This document shows, one piece after another, positions 1 to 9,465 of a stretch of DNA of 64,000 nucleotides. Both the position numbers and the translations under genes were made by a program. The DNA comes from Paeniglutamicibacter gangotriensis Lz1y (lineage in GTDB: Bacteria; Actinomycetota; Actinomycetes; Actinomycetales; Micrococcaceae). The notes beneath the pieces are model-generated. The model was not told the DNA's origin. It saw only the letters and a program-made list of their open reading frames with translations, and did not search any database. Location of the stretch: the NCBI RefSeq assembly GCF_000348945.1, contig NZ_AOCK01000008.1:173506-237505 (forward strand), read 5' to 3'. Position 1 is the stretch's first letter, and every line of letters begins with the position of its first letter.

Positions 1-1741
1 TGGCCTCGCGGCGGTGGTAGCCGGTCGCCGCGGCGACCATGGCGATGGCTCGTTCATCGTTGGACAGGGCCCGGTCCGCGGGCAGGGACTCAAGGTATTG
101 ACGCAACGCGATTTCTTCTGCACTGGGCTCGACGTCGTCGACCCCCGGCAGTGCCGCCTCATCCACCCATTCGGGGCGGTCATCGTGCGGGACCAGGCTC
201 TGCAGCCAGTCGCGCAGCCGCAAGGTCGAGAGGCAGTCGTATTCGTTGTAGTCGCGGATGGATTCCAGGATGTTGGCGGCCTCGGCCGCATCGACCTCGA
301 GTTGCTCGGAGTATTTGGCGTAGGCGACCACCGAGGCTCCTGCATCTTTCACGTCTCCGCCGCGTAGGTGCTGGCCCATGTAGAGCGGCTCGAGTTTCTT
401 GATGGAGTAGGAACGCTCGGAAATCAACAAAGAATGACGGACCGTGTCGTACAGATCGATCAGCAACCCCTCGCGCAACCATTGGTCGATGGTGTCCTCG
501 GCGACCACATGGCGCAGTGAGAGGTTCCGCAGCGCGCTTTTCTCATACGGTGCGTAGTGGTAGATCTTCATCTTCGGGTATTGCGCTCGGCGGGCTTCGA
601 CGTAGGCGACGAAATCGGTGAAGGCCTTGCGCTCGCCGGCCCTCGAGTGCGCCCAGAAGGGTTTGAACACCGGTTCGCCGGTGTCGATCTCGATGACACC
701 GAAGAGATATTCCAGGCCCCAAGAATCGTCAAAGGGATCCTGCCAGAGCGGATCTCCCTCGAAGTCGAAGAAGATGTCTCCGGTGTCGGGTTCCGGGAGC
801 CGTGAGATGGTTTGCGTGGCGCGGTTGATCTTGTAGGCCACTCCGCCGACCGTGCCGTCGGTGGCCGCCAGCCCGACCTGCATGCGGGCCTGCTCGGCGA
901 GCTTATGGTGCGGGTCCCGTCCCTTGGTTTCGGACGCGGCGAGCTCATCGATGGTGGTGATACCCGATTCCATGAGCTTCTTGCGCTTGAGCGTGCTCAT
1001 CCCTGCCACCAGCAGCAGGTCACGGTGCGCGGCGACCTGCACGGCGCAGTAGTCGCAGCGTCCACACGCGCCAACGCCGTCTTGTCCCCACCTCACGGGA
1101 TCAGTTGCCGTACGGTGGGCGGCCGTCAGGGCCTTGAACCTGGCGCGGCGGTCCCTGAAGACCGGCAGCAGCTCGTGCATCTGGTGCACCGAGTGCGATT
1201 TATCCCCGAGCACCAAGGTGGTCTGCTCGGCCACAGGGATCCCGTTGGCGAGCAGCTGATCCCCGTAGGCAGCAAGCTGCAGCAGCGCCGTGACACGGGC
1301 ATGCCGGGCGAGCTTGGTGTCCCAGACCGCGTAGGAGCCGTCTTCCTCACGGATCAAGAAGTCTGCGAAGCCTACGAATTCTCCGTCGAAGAACGTTGCT
1401 TGGAAGACGACGTCGGCGCCGTTGAGCAGCGCCTGGTGCGTTTCCTCGTGGGCAGCAATCAACGAAGCCCGGTCGCCGCGGACACCGGCGGCGAGCATTT
1501 TGACGCCGCGGCCGGTGTCCGGGTCGTAGTCGCCGTATTGCTCCCTTAGTTCCTGCAGAACCTTGTGCTCGTGGGCGTCGCCAAGCACTGCGGTGCGTTC
1601 GAGCATCTCGTCGGGGCCAAAGTCGGCCTTGGCACTGCGTCCCAGCCGTTCGTCGAGTTTGGACAGCGAAGCGAATTCACATCCGGCGGCCAGTACGAGG
1701 TCGGATGCGGAATAGATCAGGTCCTGATCGAGGAAAAACAC
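1..1741 (-). CDS. TM0106-family RecB-like nuclease, 3' end beyond the left edge
   Basis: The frame is open from a GTG at 1741 to the window edge (about 580 codons seen), so the C-terminal part, a helicase-like domain in this family, is missing. AAAGGAG lies about 10 nt before the GTG. The N-terminus (LIYSASDL) is typical of the family. A PD-(D/E)xK nuclease core is visible as Asp127 and the WDTK motif at 140-143. Cys21 together with CGRCDYC (226-232) could hold an iron-sulfur cluster as in Cas4/AddB nucleases. From about residue 322 an RNase H-like/DEDD exonuclease domain begins (FFDFEGDP, later YNEYDC). The cellular role is unknown; DNA repair or defence is possible. Confidence 0.85.
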   Translation of the reverse strand, partial: MFFLDQDLIYSASDLVLAAGCEFASLSKLDERLGRSAKADFGPDEMLERTAVLGDAHEHKVLQELREQYGDYDPDTGRGVKMLAAGVRGDRASLIAAHEETHQALLNGADVVFQATFFDGEFVGFADFLIREEDGSYAVWDTKLARHARVTALLQLAAYGDQLLANGIPVAEQTTLVLGDKSHSVHQMHELLPVFRDRRARFKALTAAHRTATDPVRWGQDGVGACGRCDYCAVQVAAHRDLLLVAGMSTLKRKKLMESGITTIDELAASETKGRDPHHKLAEQARMQVGLAATDGTVGGVAYKINRATQTISRLPEPDTGDIFFDFEGDPLWQDPFDDSWGLEYLFGVIEIDTGEPVFKPFWAHSRAGERKAFTDFVAYVEARRAQYPKMKIYHYAPYEKSALRNLSLRHVVAEDTIDQWLREGLLIDLYDTVRHSLLISERSYSIKKLEPLYMGQHLRGGDVKDAGASVVAYAKYSEQLEVDAAEAANILESIRDYNEYDCLSTLRLRDWLQSLVPHDDRPEWVDEAALPGVDDVEPSAEEIALRQYLESLPADRALSNDERAIAMVAAATGYHRREA

Positions 1742-1860
1742 GTGGCGGGTGCTCCTTTTGCTGTGGCGTTACCTTGAAACTAGCATCTGGCCCCCGACAA
1801 TTGGGATTTGGTGGAGGCCTTGGGGTGCCGCCGGAGTATGTGGCTGCCGGCGCGGGGCGG

Positions 1861-3084
1861 TCAGAGGGCCTCGGGTCCGTCCTCGGCCGGCTGCATGGAA
1901 GCACCCCGGGTCATGGTGCCCAGAAGCAATGCGGCGATTGAGGAGGCAACCACCATGGTCACGGCCATGGGTACAGCGGATTGCTCGCCGGCAACGCCCA
2001 CCAACGGCGAGGCAACGGCCGCGAGAGTGAACTGCAGTGCTCCGAGCATGGCGGAGCCGGTGCCCGCGTACTTGGTCACCTGGGCGGTGGCCAGGGCCGT
2101 CGCATTTCCCAAGATGAGCCCCAAAGCGGAGACCGTGACAAAGAGCAACACGAGTGTCGGGATCGCCGGGGTGCCGCCCAGGGTGATGACGAGCAGCAAC
2201 CCTGCGCTCCCGGCCAGCAAGGTTCCCACGCCGATGAAGGTCAGCCGGATCGGTCCGACCCGGGGTACCACTCTGGCCGAGAGAACGCTGGTGATGGTCA
2301 GCCCCAGCGCGATGGCAGCGAAGACCAGTGAGTAGGAGGTGGTCCCCAGCCCGATGATGTTCTGCAGGACGAAGGGGGAAGCAGCAATGTAGGCGAACAT
2401 CGCGGTCATGGAAAAGGCGAAGGTGAGCGTGAAGCCGAGATAATGCCTGTTGCGCAACACCTGTCCGGCATTCGACACCAGCACCCTGAATCCTCCGGCG
2501 CTGCGGCGTTCCGGTGGCAGCGATTCCTTTACCAAGAGGATTGCGCCGATGATCATCAGCAGGTTCAGCCCCGCCAAGACCCAGAAAACCCCGCGCCAGC
2601 CAAAACCGTGGATGACACCGCTGCCCACCAGAGGCGCGAGGACCGGGGCGATGCCGCCGACTGTCATCATGAGCGAGAACATCTTGGCCGCCTGCACGCC
2701 TCTGGCGATGTCCGTGATGATGGCCCGTGCCAGCACCACTCCGGCTGCACCGCTGAACCCTTGGACGAAGCGCAGGGCAATGAGCCACTCGATGGTCGGT
2801 GCCAGGGCACACGAGGCACTGGCGACCAGGCACACCACTGTGCCCAGCAGCAACGGCCTGCGGCGGCCGAATTGGTCCGAGAGCGGTCCGATCACCAGCT
2901 GCCCCACGGCCAGACCCAACATGAACGTGGTCAAGGTGAGTTGCACGGAAGTTGCGGAAGTGTCTAGGTCCGTCATCATCTGCGGAAATGCCGGCAGATA
3001 CATGTCGATGGCGAAGGGTGCGATGGCGCTGAGCAGCGCCAGGATGGCCAAGAGCGAGCCCGGGGACTTGGTGGTATTCGTCAT
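1861..3084 (-). CDS. Bcr/CflA-type MFS drug exporter
   Basis: A 407-residue, 12-helix major facilitator protein. The N-terminal segment with APFAIDMYLPAFP in helix 1 and the loop 2-3 motif GPLSDQFGRRRPLL identify the Bcr/CflA subfamily of proton-coupled drug exporters (bicyclomycin, chloramphenicol, sulfonamides). It sits alone, about 120 bp upstream of the TM0106 nuclease on the same strand. The substrate cannot be told from sequence. Confidence 0.9.
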   Translation of the reverse strand: MTNTTKSPGSLLAILALLSAIAPFAIDMYLPAFPQMMTDLDTSATSVQLTLTTFMLGLAVGQLVIGPLSDQFGRRRPLLLGTVVCLVASASCALAPTIEWLIALRFVQGFSGAAGVVLARAIITDIARGVQAAKMFSLMMTVGGIAPVLAPLVGSGVIHGFGWRGVFWVLAGLNLLMIIGAILLVKESLPPERRSAGGFRVLVSNAGQVLRNRHYLGFTLTFAFSMTAMFAYIAASPFVLQNIIGLGTTSYSLVFAAIALGLTITSVLSARVVPRVGPIRLTFIGVGTLLAGSAGLLLVITLGGTPAIPTLVLLFVTVSALGLILGNATALATAQVTKYAGTGSAMLGALQFTLAAVASPLVGVAGEQSAVPMAVTMVVASSIAALLLGTMTRGASMQPAEDGPEAL

Positions 3085-3205
3085 GAAGGGGAAGCGTTTC
3101 GCTTTCTCAGTAACGGCGAGGTCTGTGGCATATCCATGCTTTCACATCGGCAAAGGGCGGGCGCATTGCCCGTCATCGTCGGTTCCACGGCCTAAAGCCG
3201 GCGAA

Positions 3206-3895
3206 TCAGTGGGTGGAGAGTCGCCTGCGAATGAAGTCCGCGGTGGCTTCGGCGAGCCCGGCGCCGTCCTCGGAGACGGTACGACCGGAACGAGCGACCT
3301 TGAAGGAATGATCGCCGCCTTCGAACCAGAGCAGTTCGCTGTCGCGGTTCAGCCCGGAGACCACCTGGGTCATGATTTCGCGGTTGGCGAAGGGATCGCG
3401 GGTGCCTTCAAGAAAAAGCATCGGCACTTGAAGAGGATAAAGATGCTCATCGCGGAGCTTGTCTTCTTTCTTGGGAGCATGCAAGGGGTAACCCAGGAAG
3501 ATCAGCGACCGGGTGTCCATGCCGTCGGCGACGGCCATGGATGCCATCCGGCCGCCAAAAGACTTGCCGGCCGCGAAGACCGGAAGTCCACCCGAAAGGT
3601 TTGCTCCGGCCCACTCACGGACCTGTTTCCACACCGCGATGGCAGTAGGAGCCCTGTCCGGAAACTTCTTGCCGGCATCCATAGAGGGGAAGTTGAAGCG
3701 CAGGACCGAGATGCCTTTTTGCGCGATGGCCCGGGCATAGCCGGACATGAAATCGTGGTCCTTGCCGGCACCGGCTCCGTGGGCCAGGATCAAAAAAGCG
3801 CTGGGATGCTCGGCCTCATCAAGCAAAGCAGTGAGGCTTCCGTTGTCCCACGGGATATTCAGTTTCTGATTCATGACTTCAAGCGTAGTTCCCAT
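3206..3895 (-). CDS. Alpha/beta hydrolase, TEX30/COG3571-like
   Basis: A 229-residue cytosolic alpha/beta hydrolase. The oxyanion segment AHGAGAGKDHDFM, the nucleophile elbow GKSFGG and a C-terminal GGDHSF with the catalytic His fit the small TEX30/KANL3-like predicted hydrolases (COG3571). An alternative ATG lies seven codons in (3874); neither start has a strong ribosome site. Substrate unknown; it appears monocistronic. Confidence 0.8.
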   Translation of the reverse strand: MGTTLEVMNQKLNIPWDNGSLTALLDEAEHPSAFLILAHGAGAGKDHDFMSGYARAIAQKGISVLRFNFPSMDAGKKFPDRAPTAIAVWKQVREWAGANLSGGLPVFAAGKSFGGRMASMAVADGMDTRSLIFLGYPLHAPKKEDKLRDEHLYPLQVPMLFLEGTRDPFANREIMTQVVSGLNRDSELLWFEGGDHSFKVARSGRTVSEDGAGLAEATADFIRRRLSTH

Positions 3896-4031
3896 GGGGC
3901 AGGGCGTTTGAACCGATCTGGTGAGCCTTCGAGCGGGACTTGTTGGTCTTTCTGGCTATTTCCCATGCGCCGCGTCGCACCCTGATCGGGCGATTGGATT
4001 GTATGCACGGATTGTCTCGTTCCCGGTGACC

Positions 4032-4940
4032 TCATTCGCTCCACTTTTCGGTTCCGGACTCGTCTGTTCCGTCGACCACGACGGTGAGGCTCTCGACTGC
4101 TTCGGTGGCGAATGCCTTGCTGTTGATCTTCAGCATCATGTTCGACGCGACAAAGTCCACACCGCGCATTGTGTCCGTGTCATAGGTGTTGTCCTGCCAC
4201 TCACCCGGGCTCAACGTGACAACGAGTTCCCCTTCAGCGGGGGCTTCCACGGATCCCACGTAGGCATGGGGATCGGTGGGGAGACACTCGCGGTATTGTT
4301 CCAACTTCTTGATCGTAAATCCGCAGAAGGATTCGTAGGTGTCGTTCATGGCATCGAGCCATTGCACGTATTTCTCGTCGGCCCAAGCATCCAGATCGGA
4401 GGGGTCAGCCCCGGTCCGGGAGCGGGAATAGGAACCGGATCGGAAGCCGTCCTCGGTCGCTATATCAACGGTTTCCAGTTCGGGTGAATCATCTCCGATG
4501 CTTTCGAACATGACCAGGCCCATGATTCTCAGCTCGTCAGTTGCGGTTTCAAAGTGTTGCGACATTCCATCCCGGTTGAATTCATAGGAGTCGTCAATGA
4601 ACAACCGCAGATGTCCGGCCTTGGGCGAATCCCACGAGTTGATGAGATTGTAAGGATAAAGAAAACCTTTGACGGACTTGATCCCCGAGTTGTCGACCCA
4701 GGCGTTGACTTTTTCGTCGGCCCATTCCTGTCCGCTCGGCGTCGGGCTGGCAGCTGGTATGTCGGGATGCTCCGTGGGTGTACTGGAGCTCTGCACCGTC
4801 AAGTTTTCATTCGCAGGTGCCACAGCACCGCTACTTTCGCCGGTGCCGATATTGGGGGATGAGCAACCAGACAGAGCCAGTAGCGCCAGAACTGCGGCGA
4901 CGGCGAGACGAGTCCGCCTGGAGCCCTTCAGTGAATTCAA
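4032..4940 (-). CDS. Exported lipoprotein of unknown function
   Basis: Starts at TTG (4940) with AAGGA about 10 nt upstream. The N-terminus is basic, then hydrophobic, and ends in the lipobox LALSGC, so the protein is probably lipidated on Cys26 and anchored outside the membrane. A Ser/Thr/Pro-rich linker follows. Two related segments, WADEKVNAWVD and WADEKYVQWLD, suggest an internal duplication. I do not recognise the family. The 5' flank 4941-5214 holds no convincing gene. Confidence 0.75.
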   Translation of the reverse strand: MNSLKGSRRTRLAVAAVLALLALSGCSSPNIGTGESSGAVAPANENLTVQSSSTPTEHPDIPAASPTPSGQEWADEKVNAWVDNSGIKSVKGFLYPYNLINSWDSPKAGHLRLFIDDSYEFNRDGMSQHFETATDELRIMGLVMFESIGDDSPELETVDIATEDGFRSGSYSRSRTGADPSDLDAWADEKYVQWLDAMNDTYESFCGFTIKKLEQYRECLPTDPHAYVGSVEAPAEGELVVTLSPGEWQDNTYDTDTMRGVDFVASNMMLKINSKAFATEAVESLTVVVDGTDESGTEKWSE

Positions 4941-5214
4941 TTGATGCCATTCCTTGTGTAGTCCCCGACCTGTGGCAAAACGGTCCGGTGGATTGAAACA
5001 GCGCTTCGGTAGGTTCGCTGTGAATCATCGTACTGACGCGCGGCGGTTGCGATGAAAAACATTGGCAAGTGTCTCCCCGCCGCATCACCACCAACACGAC
5101 ACTGAACACCGCAGGGAAATCCCTGAGTGCATGTGCCCACTCTTGGCCTGTGCCTACCAAACAGGGAAGCGGATCCCACATAGGTCTTGGCGCGGTGGGG
5201 ATGAACCGTCGGTG

Positions 5215-7002
5215 TCAGTTCAGCGGGTGGGTCGAGTCCTTGATGTTCGCCTCGACCCGGGTGTAGGCATCACGAGCCAGGGCCTTCCAGAAGCGCAGGG
5301 CCGCGGCCGGGTCCTCGGCCTCCAGCTGGGTGATTGACGCGGCCGAGAGCACCTTGAGGTGCAGCTTGCCCAACGCCGTGACCCGGGTGATTTGTTCGCC
5401 CTCCGCACTCAGCGCGATCTCACCGAAGGTCATCCCTGCCGAGAGCGTGGCCCGGCGCACCGCCTTGCCCGACTCCAGGGTGGAAGTGGCCACCTTGCCG
5501 CCCAGGATGAAGTAGACGCCCCCGAATTCCTGTCCGGGGCGGCGAAGGATCCGGCCGTCCTCGATCTGGCTCTCCTCCATCAGCGACTCGAGCTTGGCAA
5601 TGTCGCTGGCGTCCAACGGGGCCAAGGCCGAGAAATCGCGCACCGCCACGGTCTCGGGAACCATATCAGGGCTCCCATGCCTAGCCAGCAGCGTGCTCTG
5701 GGCCCATTCGATGGCCTCGTTGCGGCTGGGAAAGGAACGCAGCGAGGAGAGCTCTTCGAAGGCAAGTTCCTGGACCAACGCCAGGGTGCGTGATTCGTCG
5801 GACAGCTCGCGGGCCAGCTGGTGGATCAAGCGCACCGCGATCTTGTCGATCTCGTCGACCCGTCGCAAATCCAGGATCACCAGTTCCACGTCGTTATCCA
5901 GAGAGCTGACTTCCCTGACCAACGATTCGGTCCCGGCGAAGAGCAGATCCCCGGCCAGCTCGATGATGCGGGCACACTCGCCGTATTCGGCCAGCAGCTT
6001 TTCGGCGGCATCGGTGTGCCGGATGTGGGTGGGCACCTCGGCGATGGAATAGTTTTCGCGGATCACCGAGCGGCCCAGCCGGGCGGCGCGCACGAAGTGC
6101 AACCCCATGTCCGCGCTGATCCGCTCGCTGGCCTCGACCCCGCGCACCGAGGACCCGTGCGGGTTCAGCGCGGGGGAGTAGATGGCCAGGCCCAGCTGCC
6201 CGGGCAGCACGGCGATCAGCCCGCCGCCCACACCTGACTTCGCCGGCAGTCCCACCGCGGCGATCCAGGAGCCTGCATCGTCGTACATGCCGCAGGTGGT
6301 CATCACCGAGAGCGTGCGCTGCACCGCCTCCTGACCCATCACCTGGGTCCCGGTGATCGGCTGGGTACCGCCGTTGGCCAGCGTCGCGGCCATCATCGCC
6401 AAATCGCGGGTGTTGACCATAACCGAGCAGGCACGGAAGTAGTCCTCGAGCACCGGGGTCGGGTCGGTCTCGATGATGTCGAAAGAGCGCAGCATGTAGG
6501 CCAGCGCCCGGTTGCGGTGCCCGGTCAGCGCCTCGGATGCGTAGATCGATTCGCTCACTTCCAGCGATCTGCCGGCGGCGGCGGAAAAGTGTTCAAGGAG
6601 GCGTTCGAACCGGCCGGTGTCCCGATCCCTGATCATCGAGATCGTGGCGATGGCCCCGGCATTGATCATGGCGTTGGCCGGGCGTCCGGAGTCCCTGGCC
6701 AACGAGATCTCGTTGAACGCATCCCCGCTGGGTTCCACGTCGACCTTCTCATCCATGATCTCCAGGCCCATGTCGTCAAGGGCCAAGGCATAGGAGAAGG
6801 GTTTGGAGATGGACTGGATGGAAAATTCCAGCTCGGCGTCGCCCACCTGGTAGACATGGCCATCGACGGTGGCGATGGCGATGGCGAACTTCGAATTGTC
6901 CGCGTCTTTCATCGCCGGGATGCCCTGGAAGGGGACCCCGGTGTCCAGCCCCAGCAGATCGGCGTGGAGGTCGGCGAGATAGTTGTCGATGGGGGAGCGC
7001 AT
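5215..7002 (-). CDS. glsA: Glutaminase A with C-terminal STAS and cyclic-nucleotide-binding domains
   Basis: Residues 1-310 are a complete serine-dependent glutaminase (L-glutamine to L-glutamate plus ammonia): SISK at 64-67 is the catalytic SxxK, and the GMYDDAGSW and PAKSGVGGG segments are in place. Residues about 330-440 resemble a STAS domain (VILDLRRVDEID). Residues about 465-585 resemble a cyclic-nucleotide-binding beta-roll (ILGGKVATS, GMTFGEIALS). At 595 residues it is almost twice the length of single-domain GlsA. It starts 5 bp after the SGNH hydrolase gene, so the two are probably co-transcribed. The extra domains suggest regulation, but the ligand is not evident. Confidence 0.93.
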   Translation of the reverse strand: MRSPIDNYLADLHADLLGLDTGVPFQGIPAMKDADNSKFAIAIATVDGHVYQVGDAELEFSIQSISKPFSYALALDDMGLEIMDEKVDVEPSGDAFNEISLARDSGRPANAMINAGAIATISMIRDRDTGRFERLLEHFSAAAGRSLEVSESIYASEALTGHRNRALAYMLRSFDIIETDPTPVLEDYFRACSVMVNTRDLAMMAATLANGGTQPITGTQVMGQEAVQRTLSVMTTCGMYDDAGSWIAAVGLPAKSGVGGGLIAVLPGQLGLAIYSPALNPHGSSVRGVEASERISADMGLHFVRAARLGRSVIRENYSIAEVPTHIRHTDAAEKLLAEYGECARIIELAGDLLFAGTESLVREVSSLDNDVELVILDLRRVDEIDKIAVRLIHQLARELSDESRTLALVQELAFEELSSLRSFPSRNEAIEWAQSTLLARHGSPDMVPETVAVRDFSALAPLDASDIAKLESLMEESQIEDGRILRRPGQEFGGVYFILGGKVATSTLESGKAVRRATLSAGMTFGEIALSAEGEQITRVTALGKLHLKVLSAASITQLEAEDPAAALRFWKALARDAYTRVEANIKDSTHPLN

Positions 7003-7007
7003 GGCTC

Positions 7008-7727
7008 CTAGCCTAGGGGCTCGGTCCCGTTAGTGTTTGCATCGGCCACGATGGGTTTGGTGGTCAGGGCCTGACCAATGGCCGCACCCAGGATCCTGGC
7101 GCCGGCGACGTTGGGGTGCACCCCATCCTCGCTCAGGCCTTCGGCAAAGGTGTCTTCTTCGCTGCGCAGCCCGGCGGCGGCGTCAATAAACAACCACCCG
7201 CGGTCGAGGGCCAACTGCTGCAAAAAGTCGTTGTACCCAACGGTGGCTTCCACCGCATCGTCGCGCGGCGGGACACTGCTCAGCAGCACCCGCGGGGCCT
7301 GCACGATCGAGGTGATCCGAACCAAGTTTTGTGCGATCCGCGCATGCGGGGTGCCGTGGGCCAGATCGTTGGTGCCGGCTAGGAGCACCAATGCATCGGC
7401 GGATCCGTGGTGCAACGCCGCGGCCATGTCCCCGGACTGGGCTCCGCCCAGCGCCCAGCCACCGGTCCAGGCCAAAGTTGCCGGAGCCCCGGGCGTGTTC
7501 ACGTAGTTGACCCAGGAAGCCTCCCCGACATTCCCGGCAGCCACCGTGTGGCTTCCGGCGGCGGTGATGGAATCCCCGGCCACCATGAAGGTGGTGTGGA
7601 CTCCGTTGGCGGGCAGCGCAAAGGCCTGTGGTACCGGTTCGTTGGCGCGCGGGCCCCCAGAGAGGCCCAGCAGGCCGGCGAAGAGCGTCAGGCAGGCGAG
7701 TACGAGCAGGGTTTTGCGAGTTCCCAA
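7008..7727 (-). CDS. Secreted SGNH/GDSL-family hydrolase
   Basis: Starts at TTG (7727) with AAAGGGG 8 nt upstream. An N-terminal signal segment (LVLACLTLFAGLLGL) predicts export. GDSI (block I, nucleophile Ser), GTND (block III, oxyanion Asn) and DGVHPN (block V, Asp and His) are all present, so the esterase/lipase-type triad is complete. It may act on acyl or acetyl esters outside the cell. It immediately precedes glsA on the same strand. Confidence 0.85.
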   Translation of the reverse strand: MGTRKTLLVLACLTLFAGLLGLSGGPRANEPVPQAFALPANGVHTTFMVAGDSITAAGSHTVAAGNVGEASWVNYVNTPGAPATLAWTGGWALGGAQSGDMAAALHHGSADALVLLAGTNDLAHGTPHARIAQNLVRITSIVQAPRVLLSSVPPRDDAVEATVGYNDFLQQLALDRGWLFIDAAAGLRSEEDTFAEGLSEDGVHPNVAGARILGAAIGQALTTKPIVADANTNGTEPLG

Positions 7728-7792
7728 GATAGTGCCCCTTTCCTACCCACAAGCCTAGTGGCCGAGGCTGGGCACTCTGGGCGGAAACGGAC

Positions 7793-9364
7793 TCATTCCT
7801 GCAACGATTCGCGCTCCCGCAGGATGAAGCGCTGCAACTTCCCCGAGGGGGTCTTGGGCAGCTCCGTGGCGTAGGTGATGCGCCGCGGGTAGGCGTGGGC
7901 AGCGTAGCGGTTCTTGACCAGTGCCTGCAGCTCGGCGGTGAGTTCCGTGCTGCCGGTGGCTTCGTCCTTGAGCACTACGTGGGCCACCAGCACCTCACCA
8001 CGCAACTGGTCGGGGACCCCGATGACGGCCGACTCGAGCACCAGTGGGTGTTCGGCCAGCACCGATTCGACCTCGAAGGGGCCGATGCGGTATCCGGCCA
8101 TGATGATGACGTCGTCGTCGCGGGAGGAGAAGAAGATGTAGCCGTCCTCATCCATGGTCCCGGCATCTCCGGTGAGGTACCAGCGCCCGTCGGCGGTGTA
8201 GCGTTCGGCGGTGCGTACCGGGTCCGCGGAGTAGCCGTTGAACCAGAGCATCGTGGATCCGGCCACCTCCAGGGCCACCCTGCCGCGAGTCCCGGCCGGG
8301 GCACATTCGTCCGTGTCGGTCAGCAGCACCGCGGCCGAGTATCCGGGCATGGGCCGGCCCATGGACCCGGCCTTGATCGTGTCGATGACTTCGGGTGCCC
8401 AACCGTTGACGATGCACATGCCCATTTCGGTTTGCCCGTAGTGATCGCGCACCGGGACCCCCAGGGTGTCGAGGGACCAGGCGATGGTGGTGGCATCGAG
8501 CGGTTCGCCGGCCGAGGAGGCCTTGGCCAGTTTCAGCCCGGGAACCCCCTGCGGCTGGGATGCCCGCATGGAACGGATGATGGTGGGGGCCGCGGCAAGG
8601 TTGGTGACAGCGAATTTTTCCAGCACCGCCCAACATAGTTCGGCGCTGAATCCGGTGGCCAGCAACAGGTTCCGGCGTCCGGCAAAGAGCGGGGCCAAGA
8701 TCCCGTAGTACAACCCGTACGCCCAGCCGGGGTCTGCGACATTCCAGAAAGTGTCGGTATCTGTGACATCCAGCCCGTACCGGAAGTAGGTGTCGAAGGC
8801 TTCCAGCGCACGAACCGGGACTTGGACGCCCTTGGGGGTTCCGGTGGTGCCCGAGGTGAAGATTTCCACCAGGGGGTCATCCAGCGAGCGGGTGGCGGGG
8901 ACAAACCCGGTGGGTTGGGCATCGAGTGCGGCCACCAGTTCGTCGGTGCCCAGCACCGGATAAGCCAGGGAGTCGAGCTTGTGGCGTTGCACCGGGTCGG
9001 CGAGCACCAAGCGCGCGTTGGCACCCTTGAGCCTGACCTCGATGGCGGGGGTGGCAAAAGCGGTGAACAGTGGAACATGCACGGCACCCAGACGCCAGAG
9101 GCCCAGTAGCGCATAGAGCAGCTCGGCGCTCTTGCCCATCAACGTGGCCACACGGTCCCCGGGTTTGATGCCGCGGGCGGCAAATAGCGCGGCGGCCTGC
9201 TCGGAGCGGGTCTTCAGGGTCGCATAATCCAGATCGACCGACGCCAAATCCGCGTCGATGACGGTGAAGGCCACAGAGTCTGCCGGGTGCCTGTCGCACA
9301 GGAGAACCGCTGGCTGCACGTCGCACGGCAGGGTGGAAAGGACCGGGATGTTCAAAGCCTGCAT
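7793..9364 (-). CDS. Acyl-CoA synthetase (AMP-binding, acetyl/medium-chain type)
   Basis: A 523-residue adenylate-forming enzyme that would activate a short or medium carboxylic acid to its CoA thioester. Core motifs run in order: FTSGTTGTPKGV (P-loop), YGQTEMGM (aromatic/substrate), LTGDAG and RDDDVIIMAGYRIGPFEVE (hinge), and PKTPSGKLQR with the acyl-adenylating Lys. There is no signal or membrane segment. It is monocistronic, with a strong hairpin (9405-9452) upstream separating it from the next gene. The true acid is unknown. Confidence 0.88.
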   Translation of the reverse strand: MQALNIPVLSTLPCDVQPAVLLCDRHPADSVAFTVIDADLASVDLDYATLKTRSEQAAALFAARGIKPGDRVATLMGKSAELLYALLGLWRLGAVHVPLFTAFATPAIEVRLKGANARLVLADPVQRHKLDSLAYPVLGTDELVAALDAQPTGFVPATRSLDDPLVEIFTSGTTGTPKGVQVPVRALEAFDTYFRYGLDVTDTDTFWNVADPGWAYGLYYGILAPLFAGRRNLLLATGFSAELCWAVLEKFAVTNLAAAPTIIRSMRASQPQGVPGLKLAKASSAGEPLDATTIAWSLDTLGVPVRDHYGQTEMGMCIVNGWAPEVIDTIKAGSMGRPMPGYSAAVLLTDTDECAPAGTRGRVALEVAGSTMLWFNGYSADPVRTAERYTADGRWYLTGDAGTMDEDGYIFFSSRDDDVIIMAGYRIGPFEVESVLAEHPLVLESAVIGVPDQLRGEVLVAHVVLKDEATGSTELTAELQALVKNRYAAHAYPRRITYATELPKTPSGKLQRFILRERESLQE

Positions 9365-9404
9365 GTTCGTTGACCCTTGTCATGTCGGGGACGGTGAAGC
9401 GGGG

Positions 9405-9452
9405 GGTTTTGCTTCCCCGATGCCAAAACTACCAGCGCGGGGAAGCAAAACC
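9405..9452 (-). terminator. Hairpin with a perfect 14-bp stem
   Basis: GGTTTTGCTTCCCC at 9405-9418 is exactly complementary to 9439-9452, with a 20-nt loop. It sits just past the stop of the 98-residue membrane protein (minus strand) and before the acyl-CoA synthetase start, so it most likely terminates the upstream operon. Confidence 0.6.
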
Positions 9453-9465
9453 ATGGACCGTGAAG

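Noticed and set aside
2450..3985. Long plus-strand open frame of 511 codons
   Set aside because: It is antisense to the Bcr/CflA exporter and the TEX30-like hydrolase, has low-complexity Arg/Pro/Ser content and no family motif; a high-GC shadow frame.
4831..5181. Possible small gene upstream of the lipoprotein
   Set aside because: No ribosome site, overlaps the lipoprotein signal-peptide region and has no recognisable sequence.
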